A stretch of DNA of 64,000 bases from Zhihengliuella flava (GTDB lineage Bacteria; Actinomycetota; Actinomycetes; Actinomycetales; Micrococcaceae): contig NZ_JADOTZ010000001.1 in NCBI RefSeq assembly GCF_015751895.1, forward strand, positions 868,001 to 932,000, written 5' to 3'. Below the pieces are notes generated by a model. It was not told where the DNA came from. It worked only from the letters and a program-made list of their open reading frames with translations, and made no database searches. Shown one piece after another: positions 46,166 through 54,423 of the stretch. Both the position numbers and the translations under genes were made by a program. Within the stretch, counting starts at the first letter, position 1. Every line of letters begins with the position of its first letter.

Positions 46166-46420
46166 GCGTGCGCCTTCCGCTTCATTGCGTTCCCGCCCTA
46201 GCGGGTTGTCTCTCGCCGGCGGGCCACGCCCGCCGATCCCAGACCATGCTAACGGCCCCGCGTCCGCAGCCCGCGGTTGGTGGCCGCGTATGAACGCACG
46301 GACCCCGGCATCCAATTTCTATGCGCTAACTCACAAGCAGGATAGGTATACCAGTTCTTAGACTCGGGCTACGGACCCCGGGATCCCACCGCCGCGATCC
46401 CACCCACACCAGGAGGAGCC
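46166..46420. other. Divergent region hpaH / amidohydrolase with GGTATACC site
   Basis: No gene in these 255 bases. The palindrome GGTATACC (46345-46352) lies just upstream of TAGACT (46359-46364), a likely -10 for the amidohydrolase gene, so a regulator could bind in the promoter spacer. A CGGCGGGC/GCCCGCCG hairpin lies around 46221-46239. Confidence 0.4.
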
Positions 46421-48253
46421 ATGACCACAGAACCCCGCAGCCCCATTGCCCGCCGCCGCTTTATTCAAGGTGGCGTGGCCGGGCTCGCCCTCGGAGCCAT
46501 GGGCGCCGCCGGAGTCGCCAGTGCCCCCTATGCCGCGGCCGCCAATGCCCGGCCGCTCGTCCTGCACGGGGGCAAGATCTTCACCTTTGACGGCAGTGAC
46601 CGCGTGGTGGACTCCGTGGCGATCTCCGGCGGGCGGATCATCGCCGCCGGCTCCGTCAGCGAAGTGCGCCGAGCCGTCAAGGGGCCGGCGGAGAGCATTA
46701 ATCTCCGCGGGGCCTGCGCCTTTCCCGGCGTCAACGATTCTCACCTGCACGGGCTGAACTTCGGGCTCACCCGTCCACCGTTCACGCTGGACGTGGGATA
46801 CCCAACGGTCAACTCGATCGCGGACATCCGCGACGCCGTCGCCGCCCGCGTGACCGAGAGCGAGCCCGGGCAGTGGATCCGCGGCCGCGGCTGGGATCCG
46901 GCCTACTTGGGCGATGGCCGTCAGCCGCATCGCGACGACCTGGACGCCGTCTCCCCGAACAATCCGGTCATCCTGACGGAATGGTCCGGTCACGCCGTGT
47001 GGGTGAACACCGCGGCCCTCGAGGCGGCCGGGGTGACCGACACCACGGTGCCGCCGGCTGGCGGCGTCATCGTCAAAGACGCGGACGGTCAGCCCACGGG
47101 CGTGCTGCTGGAGGGTGCCGCCTACCTGGTGCGGGACCACGTGCCGGACTTCACCGCGGAAGAAAAGCGGCAGGCACTCACCCAGGCCTTCGACATCATG
47201 CACGCCGAGGGCATCACCAGCTACACCGAGCCCGGCCTGAAGCTCGCGGACATGAAGGTGTACGACGAGCTGCTTTCTGCCGGCACGCTCTCCGAGCGCG
47301 TCTCGCTGATGCTGCGCGCCCCTGCGGGACCCGCCGGGTTCGAGGAAACGCTGACCCAGTACGCCGCGCGTGACATCTACGCCCCCGAATGGTTGAACTC
47401 GCAGCAGGTGAAGATTTTTGCCGACGGCGTCCCGACCGTGAACAAGACTGCCTGGCTTTCAGAGCCCTACGTCGGCGGCGGTTACGGTTCCATGACCATG
47501 GACGGCAGCACGCCGGAGGAACAGGTCGCGAGCCTCGAGGCGGTCATCAACCTGGCCCACGAATACGGCTTCCAGATTGGCACCCACGCCACGGGAGACC
47601 GCACGATCGACGCCGCCGTGGCCGCCTACGCGCAGGCCCTGCAGGCCAGCGGCGAATCGGACCGGCGCCACTACATCATCCACTGTGACCTGCCGAGCGC
47701 CCAGACGCTCTCCACGATGGCGCAGCTGCAGATTGGCGCCAGCTTCAACCCGAACATCAAGTGGTCCCTCGTCGATTCGCAGCTCCAAAGCATCGGCCGC
47801 GAGCGTGCGGAATACGAGTGGCCCTACGCCTCCGCCTTGCGCGCCGGCGTCAACGTCTCCAGCACCTCCGACGCCCCGGTGGTCTACCCGGACTTCCGCC
47901 GCGGCATTTCCATGATGATGGAACGCCGCGGCCGCTCGAGCGGGGACATCTACGGCCCGGAGGAAGAGATCTCGTTCGAGCAGGCGCTGCGCTCCTACTG
48001 CCAGACGCCGGCGTGGCAGGACCGCGCCGAGTCGTGGAAGGGGCGGCTACAGCCGGGCTTCGCCGGAGACATCACGGTGGTCGACGGCGACATCTCCCGG
48101 ATGAGCCCCACCGAGATCGCCGACGTGCCCGTCCGCGCCACCATCATCAACGGAGAGGTGGTCTACGACACGGTGAACAAGCCGCTGGGACGCGAGAAGC
48201 CGGCGTCGTGGCAGCGCAACCCCCACCCCAAGGCGGTGTGCGGCTCCCACTAG
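46421..48253 (+). CDS. Tat-exported amidohydrolase (YtcJ-like)
   Basis: A 610-residue metal-dependent hydrolase. The N-terminus has a Tat signal, RRRFIQGGVAGLALGAMGAA, ending near residue 40, so the folded enzyme is exported. The amidohydrolase barrel begins with the small beta domain LVLHGGKIFTFDGSDRVVDS. Metal ligands: NDSHLHGLN (HxH, about residue 108), later IGTHATGDRTID and SSTSDAPVVYPD (Asp). YtcJ-type proteins act on amides or imides, but the substrate is unknown. Strong AGGAGGAG before ATG. Its TAG shares CTAG with the convergent reductase gene. Confidence 0.88.
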   Translation: MTTEPRSPIARRRFIQGGVAGLALGAMGAAGVASAPYAAAANARPLVLHGGKIFTFDGSDRVVDSVAISGGRIIAAGSVSEVRRAVKGPAESINLRGACAFPGVNDSHLHGLNFGLTRPPFTLDVGYPTVNSIADIRDAVAARVTESEPGQWIRGRGWDPAYLGDGRQPHRDDLDAVSPNNPVILTEWSGHAVWVNTAALEAAGVTDTTVPPAGGVIVKDADGQPTGVLLEGAAYLVRDHVPDFTAEEKRQALTQAFDIMHAEGITSYTEPGLKLADMKVYDELLSAGTLSERVSLMLRAPAGPAGFEETLTQYAARDIYAPEWLNSQQVKIFADGVPTVNKTAWLSEPYVGGGYGSMTMDGSTPEEQVASLEAVINLAHEYGFQIGTHATGDRTIDAAVAAYAQALQASGESDRRHYIIHCDLPSAQTLSTMAQLQIGASFNPNIKWSLVDSQLQSIGRERAEYEWPYASALRAGVNVSSTSDAPVVYPDFRRGISMMMERRGRSSGDIYGPEEEISFEQALRSYCQTPAWQDRAESWKGRLQPGFAGDITVVDGDISRMSPTEIADVPVRATIINGEVVYDTVNKPLGREKPASWQRNPHPKAVCGSH

Positions 48254-48939
48254 GATCCGCCGTCGGCACCGGAGGCGAGGCGGTTGCCATTGACGCCCGC
48301 GAGGAGTTCCGCGAAGGACGCGGTCTCCTCGCGGGCGTTCTGCTGCCCACTGGCGCCGTGGTCGACGCCGCCGCGCACCTCGGCGGCACCGGCCAGAGCG
48401 TGGGCGATGTCAAGCCCGGCCCGCCGCACGCGCTCGCTGAGGGGTTCGCCGGCAGCGTCACCGTCACCGGCGCCCCAATCGGCGGGCGCCGCGAAGACGC
48501 CCGTGGGCAGGATGGCGGCCTTGAGGTAAGCGAAAATGGGGCGCATCGCGTAGTCGATGACCAGCGAGTGCCGCACGGAGCCACCCGTGGCGGCCAGGAG
48601 GACGGGCTTGCCCACGATCGATTGCGGATCCATGAGGTCAATGAGGGATTTCAGCAACCCGGAGATGGAGGCAGTGAACACCGGGCTGACGACGACGAGG
48701 GCATCGGCCGCCCGCACGCGCTCGAGGACGTTCTGCACCTCACCACTGGCAAAGCCGGCCACCATGCTGCGGGCGATCTCGGAGGCCAGCGGGCGCAGTT
48801 CGATCACCTCATACCCGACATCGAGCCCGCGGCCTCCGGCCGCGGACGCTGCCGCATCGGCGATCATCTCGCCCAGCATGCGGCTCGTCGACGGCGAGGA
48901 CAATCCGCCGGAGAGGACCACCATCCGTTGTTCAGCCAT
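48250..48939 (-). CDS. NAD(P)H-dependent FMN reductase (CE1759-type)
   Basis: A 229-residue flavodoxin-like reductase. Typical features: an N-terminal VVLSGGLSSPSTSRMLGEMI phosphate-binding loop, DALVVVSPVFTASISGLLKSLIDL, and GKPVLLAATGGSVRHSLV. The family supplies reduced FMN to two-component monooxygenases (for example sulfonate or alkane monooxygenases). No monooxygenase is adjacent. AAGGGAAGG lies before ATG 48939. A perfect dyad lies about 30-50 bases upstream of the start. Confidence 0.9.
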   Translation of the reverse strand: MAEQRMVVLSGGLSSPSTSRMLGEMIADAAASAAGGRGLDVGYEVIELRPLASEIARSMVAGFASGEVQNVLERVRAADALVVVSPVFTASISGLLKSLIDLMDPQSIVGKPVLLAATGGSVRHSLVIDYAMRPIFAYLKAAILPTGVFAAPADWGAGDGDAAGEPLSERVRRAGLDIAHALAGAAEVRGGVDHGASGQQNAREETASFAELLAGVNGNRLASGADGGS

Positions 48940-48969
48940 GACCTTCCCTTCCGCCGCACGCAGCGGCTA

Positions 48970-48987
48970 TATATGCATTTGCATATA
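48970..48987 (-). promoter_or_regulatory. Dyad TATATGCA-TT-TGCATATA over the FMN reductase promoter
   Basis: A perfect 8+2+8 inverted repeat, AT-rich against a GC-rich background, centred about 40 bases before ATG 48939. On the minus strand its downstream arm runs into TATATA/TATAGC, a likely -10. The form is that of MarR-family operators; no MarR gene is in the window. Confidence 0.6.
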
Positions 48988-49083
48988 AAACGTTCGGGTG
49001 GTCCGGTTCATTCCCGCCACTCTTCATCCCCGCCACCACGGCGTGACCTACGCTAGAAGCATCATCAGGCGAAGGAGCAGCAC

Positions 49084-49749
49084 ATGAGTGACGTCACGGA
49101 CCTACTCGCGGAGCTGGACGGCCTCGAAGACGCCAAAATGCGGGCCATCAACGAAAAGCACGGAGATGACCACGGCATCAAGCTCTCCGATCTGCGCGCC
49201 ATCGCCAAGCGCCTCAAGAAGCAGCAGCCGCTCGCCGTCGAGCTCTGGGCCTCCCAGCAGACCTCCGCGCGCCTGCTCGCGCTCCTGATCTGCCGGCCCC
49301 GTGACTTTAGCGCGGCGGAGTTGGACACCATGCTCCGGGCATCGCGGGCCCCGAAGGTTCAGGACTGGCTGGTCAACTACGTCGTCAAGAAGTCCGCGCA
49401 CGCCGAGGCCCTGCGCGTGCTGTGGTTCGACGACGAGGACCCGAGCGTGGCCAGCGCCGGCTGGGCGCTCACCTCCGAGCGCGTCGTCAAGAACCCGGAC
49501 GGCCTAGACCTCCCGGCGCTCCTCGAGATCATCGAAGCCCAGATGGCTGACGCCCCGGAGCGCCTGCAGTGGGCCATGAATACCTGCCTCGCCCAGATCG
49601 GCATTGAGCATCCCGAGCAGCGCGAGCGCGCCCTCGCCATCGGCGAACGCTTGGGCGTGCTGCGGGATTACCCGACCCCGCCCAACTGCACCTCGCCCTT
49701 CGCCCCCGTGTGGATTGAGGAAATGGTCCGCCGCCGCGAGTCCGCCTGA
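49084..49749 (+). CDS. DNA alkylation repair protein (AlkD-like HEAT repeat)
   Basis: A 221-residue all-helical protein of the AlkC/AlkD HEAT-repeat glycosylase superfamily (VDFDEN). It has KLSDLRAIAKRLKK near residue 40, LWASQQTSARLLALLICRP, and NYVVKKSAHAEALRVLW; the Asp and Trp/Tyr residues used by AlkD to hold alkylated bases are not all identifiable. A role in DNA alkylation repair is likely but not certain. AAGGAG precedes ATG 49084, and TACGCT (49049-49054) is a likely -10. Confidence 0.78.
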   Translation: MSDVTDLLAELDGLEDAKMRAINEKHGDDHGIKLSDLRAIAKRLKKQQPLAVELWASQQTSARLLALLICRPRDFSAAELDTMLRASRAPKVQDWLVNYVVKKSAHAEALRVLWFDDEDPSVASAGWALTSERVVKNPDGLDLPALLEIIEAQMADAPERLQWAMNTCLAQIGIEHPEQRERALAIGERLGVLRDYPTPPNCTSPFAPVWIEEMVRRRESA

Positions 49750-49755
49750 CGCACC

Positions 49756-49806
49756 GGACGCCCACCCCACCGGCCGCGCTGAGCGGATCCGTGCGGGGCG
49801 GGCGCC
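49756..49806. terminator. Imperfect hairpin between convergent genes
   Basis: GGACGCCCACCCCACCGG-like left arm (49756-49773) pairs imperfectly with the right arm ending 49806. It probably terminates the AlkD-like gene and the phosphoesterase gene. Confidence 0.45.
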
Positions 49807-49819
49807 GTCGTCGTCCGCG

Positions 49820-51667
49820 CTAGCGCGCGATCGTGAAGGTGATGTCCTCGGTGAATTCGCGGCCGTGGACGTCGGTGGCGGTGACCGTCGCGGTGTGCTC
49901 ACCGGCGGCCAAGTCCTCCGGAAGCTCAAAGCGCCACAGGTGCATGGTCCGGTCCGCCAGGCTGCCGCCGTGCACCAACTGCTCCTGAACGGCCACCGGG
50001 TCCGAATACTCGGCACCAACGTGTACGTCCTCGCCCTGCATGGGCTGCGTGCGGACGGCCTCGGTGGTCTCACCGTTGAGCTCGACCTCCACCGTGGAGC
50101 CGGTGGAGCCCATCCAGAAGTTGGTGGTCAGCCACGTGGTTCCGGCCAGATCGTCGCCCGTCACGGTGGCCGGCGCGGCGAACTCTTCGGCCTGGCCCGC
50201 GTTGTCGAGGTTGGCGGCGTACCAATCGCGGTACGTCGGGGTGTTCAGGCCCAGCGCCATCTGGAAGTCATCGTCCTCGCCGCGGACGGTGAAGCGTTCG
50301 ACGACGTCCGTGTCCTTGATGTCCAGCGTCAGCACGCCCGGGCGCCCGCCGTCGCGCTGAATCGCCTCGGGGTAGCCGTTGCCGGTGTCCGCCCCGGAGA
50401 ACCAGTCGCCGGAAATCGCGCCGGCGGTGATGTGCGTGAACGGAAGTTCCTTGACGCCGAACAGCTCGTTCCAGCCGGCCAAGGAGTCCCCGGCCCGCAT
50501 GTTCTCGATGCTGTGGGTGTGGCCGCCCAGGGCCACGGCCTCGCGGCCCTCCAGCATCTCGAAGATTTCTGCGACCTGATCCACCTGATGGCGGGACGCG
50601 CTGGAGTCGGCGAAGTCGAGCAGCGGGATGTGAGCGCCGAGAACCACCAGCTTGTCCTCGGGAGTATTGGCCAAGTCATTGCGCAGCCACTCGAGCTGGC
50701 GCTCATCGAGGGCTCCGTTGTAGCTGCTGCCGGCCTGGTAGTCCACCGTGTTCAGGGCGATCACGTGCGCGTTGCCGACGTCGTAGGAGTAATACTCCGG
50801 CGCCAGCTGCTCGCGGAACGTATCGAAGGAGTGCTCGTTGCTGACCGCGTCGAAGTCCAGGTCGTGATTGCCCGGCAGAAAGCGGGCTGGGCCGTTGAGC
50901 ATGCCGGCCAGTTCACGGGTTTTGCCGTACAGGGACAGGTCATCGCCCACCACGTCTCCGATGAAGAGGGCGCCGCAGCCCGTGTAGTCCGTCCGTGCCG
51001 CCAAGTCGGTAAAGGCACCCTCCCGGGCGAACTCGACTTCCTGCTCGGTGTACGTCTGGATGTCTCCACCAATCACGCAGCTCTGCTGCTTGCCGCCCGT
51101 GGCCCGTGCTTTGACCAGCGGAAAGTTAACGGCCTCCGGCAGCGCCCCGGTGGGGGCAATGCCACCGAAATCGAGGTCCTCCGGGGTGCCCTCCGGCAAG
51201 TGGTTGTAGTGGAATTGGGCGACGTTGTCCTCGTCGACGGGGACTTGCCACCCGGAGGGCTGCGTGACGAACGCCGTCATGTTCTCGTACGCCGGCAGCT
51301 CGTAGGCACCGTGTGCATCCGTGGTGACCACCTCCCGACCGTTGGAGACCTTCACGCCCTTGATGCCCCGCTCGCCGCGGTCCTGCGTGGAGTTGTGATT
51401 GCGGTCATCGAAGACGACGCCGGTGAGGGTCTCCGCATCGGCGGCGGCCCCCTCGGCGACGTCGACGTGGCCGCGGAAGGCGGTCTCTGCCCAGTCCCCC
51501 TGGGCGTGGGAGGGAGCCTGGCCCTGCACGGAGCCCTGACCTGATGGGCCAGCGAAGGCACCCGTCGCGGCGAGGACGGTGAGGCCAGCGGCCGCGGTGA
51601 GTGCGGCGCCGGCGCCACGGCCCCAGCGAGCCACGCCTCGCTTTTGGGTTGAAATGAAGTTCTGCAC
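49820..51667 (-). CDS. Secreted calcineurin-like phosphoesterase
   Basis: A 615-residue exported enzyme. Signal peptide about residues 1-40 (basic start, then AALTAAAGLTVLAATGAFA), a small N-terminal beta domain (about 80-150, GVVFDDRNHNSTQD), then the metallophosphatase core: CVIGGDIQTY, FIGDVVGDD, LPGNHDLDFD, VLGAHIP and LGGHTHSIEN supply the two-metal site. A C-terminal beta domain follows (about 450-615). It resembles the group with dedicated N- and C-terminal phosphoesterase domains. The extracellular substrate is probably a phosphodiester. GTG 51667, GGAGG just upstream; the 5' leader holds a terminator-like hairpin. Confidence 0.88.
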   Translation of the reverse strand: MQNFISTQKRGVARWGRGAGAALTAAAGLTVLAATGAFAGPSGQGSVQGQAPSHAQGDWAETAFRGHVDVAEGAAADAETLTGVVFDDRNHNSTQDRGERGIKGVKVSNGREVVTTDAHGAYELPAYENMTAFVTQPSGWQVPVDEDNVAQFHYNHLPEGTPEDLDFGGIAPTGALPEAVNFPLVKARATGGKQQSCVIGGDIQTYTEQEVEFAREGAFTDLAARTDYTGCGALFIGDVVGDDLSLYGKTRELAGMLNGPARFLPGNHDLDFDAVSNEHSFDTFREQLAPEYYSYDVGNAHVIALNTVDYQAGSSYNGALDERQLEWLRNDLANTPEDKLVVLGAHIPLLDFADSSASRHQVDQVAEIFEMLEGREAVALGGHTHSIENMRAGDSLAGWNELFGVKELPFTHITAGAISGDWFSGADTGNGYPEAIQRDGGRPGVLTLDIKDTDVVERFTVRGEDDDFQMALGLNTPTYRDWYAANLDNAGQAEEFAAPATVTGDDLAGTTWLTTNFWMGSTGSTVEVELNGETTEAVRTQPMQGEDVHVGAEYSDPVAVQEQLVHGGSLADRTMHLWRFELPEDLAAGEHTATVTATDVHGREFTEDITFTIAR

Positions 51668-51691
51668 GGTAGTCCTCCAGTCGGAAACGAA

Positions 51692-51723
51692 AACGGGGGA
51701 AACCACCGATGGCTTCCCCCGTT
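51692..51723 (-). promoter_or_regulatory. Terminator-like hairpin in the phosphoesterase leader
   Basis: On the minus strand AACGGGGGAA pairs perfectly with TTCCCCCGTT (10 bp, 12-base loop) and is followed by TTCGTTT, then within 20 bases by the ribosome-binding site. No room remains for a promoter between hairpin and start, so it must lie in the leader: either an attenuator or an mRNA-stability stem. It could also end transcripts from the ASCH gene. Confidence 0.6.
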
Positions 51724-51811
51724 CTCCAGACTGGTTCCCGCGGGTAAACGCCGTGATGCGCCCACGAGAATCTTGGCTAACCAACGCCTAAAGTACCGCT
51801 GAGTAGGAGTT

Positions 51812-52447
51812 TTAAGTTGAAGGATTGACTTCCTGTTCGGGCTCGCCATCGGCCAGCTCGGCCGGCCACACCACCGTGAACCGTTCTTGGATGACTTCCC
51901 GTCCCGGCGTGCGGGTGTCCTCGGGCGACCAGTGCTCCCCCGCCGCTTCCCGGGTTCGGCGCCAGTACTTCTCGTGCTCGCGCCGCCACGAGTCGAGACT
52001 GCGATCATCCTCGGCCTCCGCGGCCGCAAAATCCGCGTCGACGTCGTCGAACGTTGACAACGCCAGGGCCATGGTGCGCAGCACGACCGCCGGTTGCCCC
52101 GTGGAGTCGCACGCCACCCAGTGGCCGCCGATCGTGGGCAGCGGATCCTCGGGATCCGTGTATTCGTCCATGAGGGAGGCCGTGGCCCGCTTATCCCCCT
52201 CAGTGACCTCCTTCAGCAGCGCATCGGCGAGCTGCGGCGAATCGCCGAAATAGTCCACCTCGTATTGCTGGTTCCCTTCGGGCACGACGCCGGTGGCGGC
52301 GATGTATTCGTCCCACATGCGGCGGGCCGCGGCGCGGTCGATCGGCGGCAGGCGGTCCGCCACGGTGCTGACGGTGACTTCCTCTCCCCCACCGCCATCT
52401 TCCGGCGGCTGCTCGAGCGAGGACTGAACAGCAGGATCATCTTTCAT
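51812..52447 (-). CDS. ASCH domain protein
   Basis: A 211-residue soluble protein. After an acidic tail of about 35 residues comes RRMWDEYIAATG and the ASCH core: YFGDSPQLADALLKEVTEGDKRATAS, LPTIGGHWVACDSTGQPAVVL, then DSWRREHEKYW. ASCH domains bind RNA or nucleotides, and some are N4-acetylcytidine amidohydrolases or RNases; the exact role is unknown. ATG 52447 follows TAGGGT plus 7 bases (leaderless). A GTG three codons upstream is less likely. Confidence 0.83.
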   Translation of the reverse strand: MKDDPAVQSSLEQPPEDGGGGEEVTVSTVADRLPPIDRAAARRMWDEYIAATGVVPEGNQQYEVDYFGDSPQLADALLKEVTEGDKRATASLMDEYTDPEDPLPTIGGHWVACDSTGQPAVVLRTMALALSTFDDVDADFAAAEAEDDRSLDSWRREHEKYWRRTREAAGEHWSPEDTRTPGREVIQERFTVVWPAELADGEPEQEVNPST

Positions 52448-52454
52448 ACCGCCC

Positions 52455-52460
52455 ACCCTA
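52455..52460 (-). promoter_or_regulatory. -10 element TAGGGT, leaderless promoter of the ASCH gene
   Basis: Minus-strand TAGGGT, 7-base spacer, ATG 52447. Confidence 0.5.
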
Positions 52461-52606
52461 GGCCCCGCGGCGGCAAACGCGTAGCGCAGCTGGCTGGCAA
52501 CGTCACACCACCCCTGCCCCCGCCAGTCAATCCACCGGAAACACCCCCGAAAACCTCAAGAAACTGCGGCTGACTAGCATCAACGCACAACTACCGAGGA
52601 GGACGT

Positions 52607-53998
52607 GTGAACACAGAAGTAGGACGCAAGGCGGCGGAGACGCTGGTCAAGGGGCTGGGACGACGCCGGTTCATGGGCGCCGTCGCGGCGCTCGGGACGC
52701 TTTCGGCGGCCACGGCGTGTTCGGGCGCGAGCGCACAGGCCGGCAGCTCGCGCGCCTCCGGAACGGCAACGGCATCAGCCAACGCCTCCGGTGCCGCGCC
52801 GTCGACGGGATTCGGTGAGATCCTGCAACCGCATCGCGGCCCCCTCAACGGCGACGCCTATCTGGCGTCCACTCCGGAGGAGGTGCTGTGGGGTTACGTT
52901 CCCACGGTCCACGCCAGCCCCGTCCTGTCCATGAAGTCGGGCCAAACGGTCACGATCGATGCGGTGTCCCACGAGGGCATCCTCGAGGACCAAGGCCGAA
53001 GCCCCCTCGACTACTTCGGCGAGCACGGCGTCGCACAAGATCAGGTGCTCGAAGACGCCGTCGCCATCGCCGCGGACTATAACCGCACCGAGCGGGACTT
53101 CGACGCCGATGGACCGCATGTGGTCACCGGCCCCATCCAGGTCGAGGGGGCCGAGCCCGGCGACGTCCTGAAGATCGACATCTTCGAGGCCCTGCCCCGC
53201 GTGCCCTACGGCGTCGTCTCGAGCCGCCACGGCAAGGGCGGACTCGCCATCCAGTCCGACGGCTCGGCCCCGGACGGGATCACGCTGGAGGAAGTGATGC
53301 CGCCGGTCGCGATGGACCAGCGCTCCTCCGGGATCCCCAGCGACTACGGAAACGTCTCAGTTTTCACCGCCATCGAGGAGGGGAAGGCGGTCATGCGCAG
53401 CGGTGACCTGACGGCGCGGTTCCCCCTCCGTCCGTTCATGGGCATGATGGGCGTCGCCTACGCGGACTCCGACGGGCTCACCTCCCCCGAGGCCAACTCC
53501 GTCCCGCCGACGCTCGGCGGTGGCAACATCGACATTCGTCACCTGGGCGCCGGATCGACGTTTTACCTGCCGGTGAGCGCCGAGGGCGCCTTGTTCTACG
53601 TGGGCGATCCTCACATGGGGATGGGCGACGGCGAGGTGGCGTTGACCGCCATGGAGGGGTCCCTGCGCGGCACCTTCCGGCTGACGGTCTGCAAGCCGGA
53701 CTCCGGCGACGCGCCCTCCGTGGCCTACCGGTATCCCTTTGGCGAAACACCGGATGCGTGGATTCCGATTGGCCTCTCCGATCCGGACGGGCTCGACGGC
53801 GGCGGCGTCGGTAGCGACCTGAACATCGCCATGCGCCGGGCGATCGTCAACGCCTTGGACTTCTTGGAGCACGATCGCGGGATGGACCGCGCCATCGCTT
53901 ACGCCTACCTGTCCGCGGCGGCCGACTTCGCTATCTCCCAAGTGGTGGACCGGACCGTCGGCGTGCACGGGCTGATCAGAAAGGCCGACTTCGCGTAA
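52607..53998 (+). CDS. Exported acetamidase/formamidase family protein
   Basis: A 463-residue member of the FmdA/AmdA family, which hydrolyses small amides to ammonia and the acid. The family core is seen in the stretches VLSMKSGQTVTIDAVSHEG, PHVVTGPIQVEGAEPGDVL, PRVPYGVVSSRHGKG, NIDIRHLGAGSTFYLPV and GDPHMGMGDGEVALTA. Unusually, it begins with GRRRFMGAVAALGTLSAATACSG: twin arginines and a Cys in lipobox-like context (about residue 38), so it is probably a Tat-exported lipoprotein. GTG 52607 with GAGGAGGA upstream; TAGCAT (52575-52580) is a likely -10. Confidence 0.87.
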   Translation: MNTEVGRKAAETLVKGLGRRRFMGAVAALGTLSAATACSGASAQAGSSRASGTATASANASGAAPSTGFGEILQPHRGPLNGDAYLASTPEEVLWGYVPTVHASPVLSMKSGQTVTIDAVSHEGILEDQGRSPLDYFGEHGVAQDQVLEDAVAIAADYNRTERDFDADGPHVVTGPIQVEGAEPGDVLKIDIFEALPRVPYGVVSSRHGKGGLAIQSDGSAPDGITLEEVMPPVAMDQRSSGIPSDYGNVSVFTAIEEGKAVMRSGDLTARFPLRPFMGMMGVAYADSDGLTSPEANSVPPTLGGGNIDIRHLGAGSTFYLPVSAEGALFYVGDPHMGMGDGEVALTAMEGSLRGTFRLTVCKPDSGDAPSVAYRYPFGETPDAWIPIGLSDPDGLDGGGVGSDLNIAMRRAIVNALDFLEHDRGMDRAIAYAYLSAAADFAISQVVDRTVGVHGLIRKADFA

Positions 53999-54097
53999 AT
54001 CCTCGCTCTTCCGGCGCCGGGCGGGCAGACGCGGAGCCGCCGGACCGGGAGCCGTAGCTGCCGGCCCGGGTGCTCAGCTCGGGCGTTCGTCCCGGGG

Positions 54098-54271
54098 TTA
54101 GTGATGCGGTTGGATCGCGTCGAAGCCGGTCTTGGCGGCCGCTTCCTTCCGCTCGGACGATTCCTGAGAGTGGTGCTGCATGTCCTCGAGGTGCTCATGC
54201 TCCAGGACTTCGGAGCCGAAGTCCTTATCCGCGAACTTGTGCCCCTGCTGGCGCTCCACGGTGTCGGTCAT
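54098..54271 (-). CDS. Small acidic histidine-rich protein, 57 residues
   Basis: A short gene with an excellent ribosome-binding site (GGAGGAG 7 bases before ATG 54271), which supports it being real. The product is hydrophilic, rich in Glu, Asp and His (LEHEHLEDMQHHSQESSER), and ends in QPHH; it has no Cys and no membrane segment. No family recognised. It could bind a metal or be a small stress protein; this is a guess. It lies between the acetamidase-like and hydrolase genes, on the opposite strand to both. Confidence 0.7.
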   Translation of the reverse strand: MTDTVERQQGHKFADKDFGSEVLEHEHLEDMQHHSQESSERKEAAAKTGFDAIQPHH

Positions 54272-54423
54272 CGTGACTCCTCCTTCCACTTTCACCGGGG
54301 GGCCGCCCGGCCGGTGGCCCCTGAGTACCTCGGATGGTAGACCCGCTCGGGGGCGACTTCAAGAGGTGGGCGGGCCGACGGCGCAACCGGCGTCACGCGG
54401 CGTGGGTCTGCGATGATGGGGCC

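Noticed and set aside
48970-48987. Eukaryotic-type octamer (ATGCAAAT-like) reading of the TATATGCA dyad
   Set aside because: Chance resemblance; in a bacterial promoter the perfect dyad is better explained as a repressor operator.
51667-51811. c-di-AMP (ydaO) riboswitch in the phosphoesterase leader
   Set aside because: A GGGGGAA stretch is present, but the following conserved GGGGTGAA and GAATCCG...CAGCT segments are missing; the sequence fits a simple terminator-like hairpin better.
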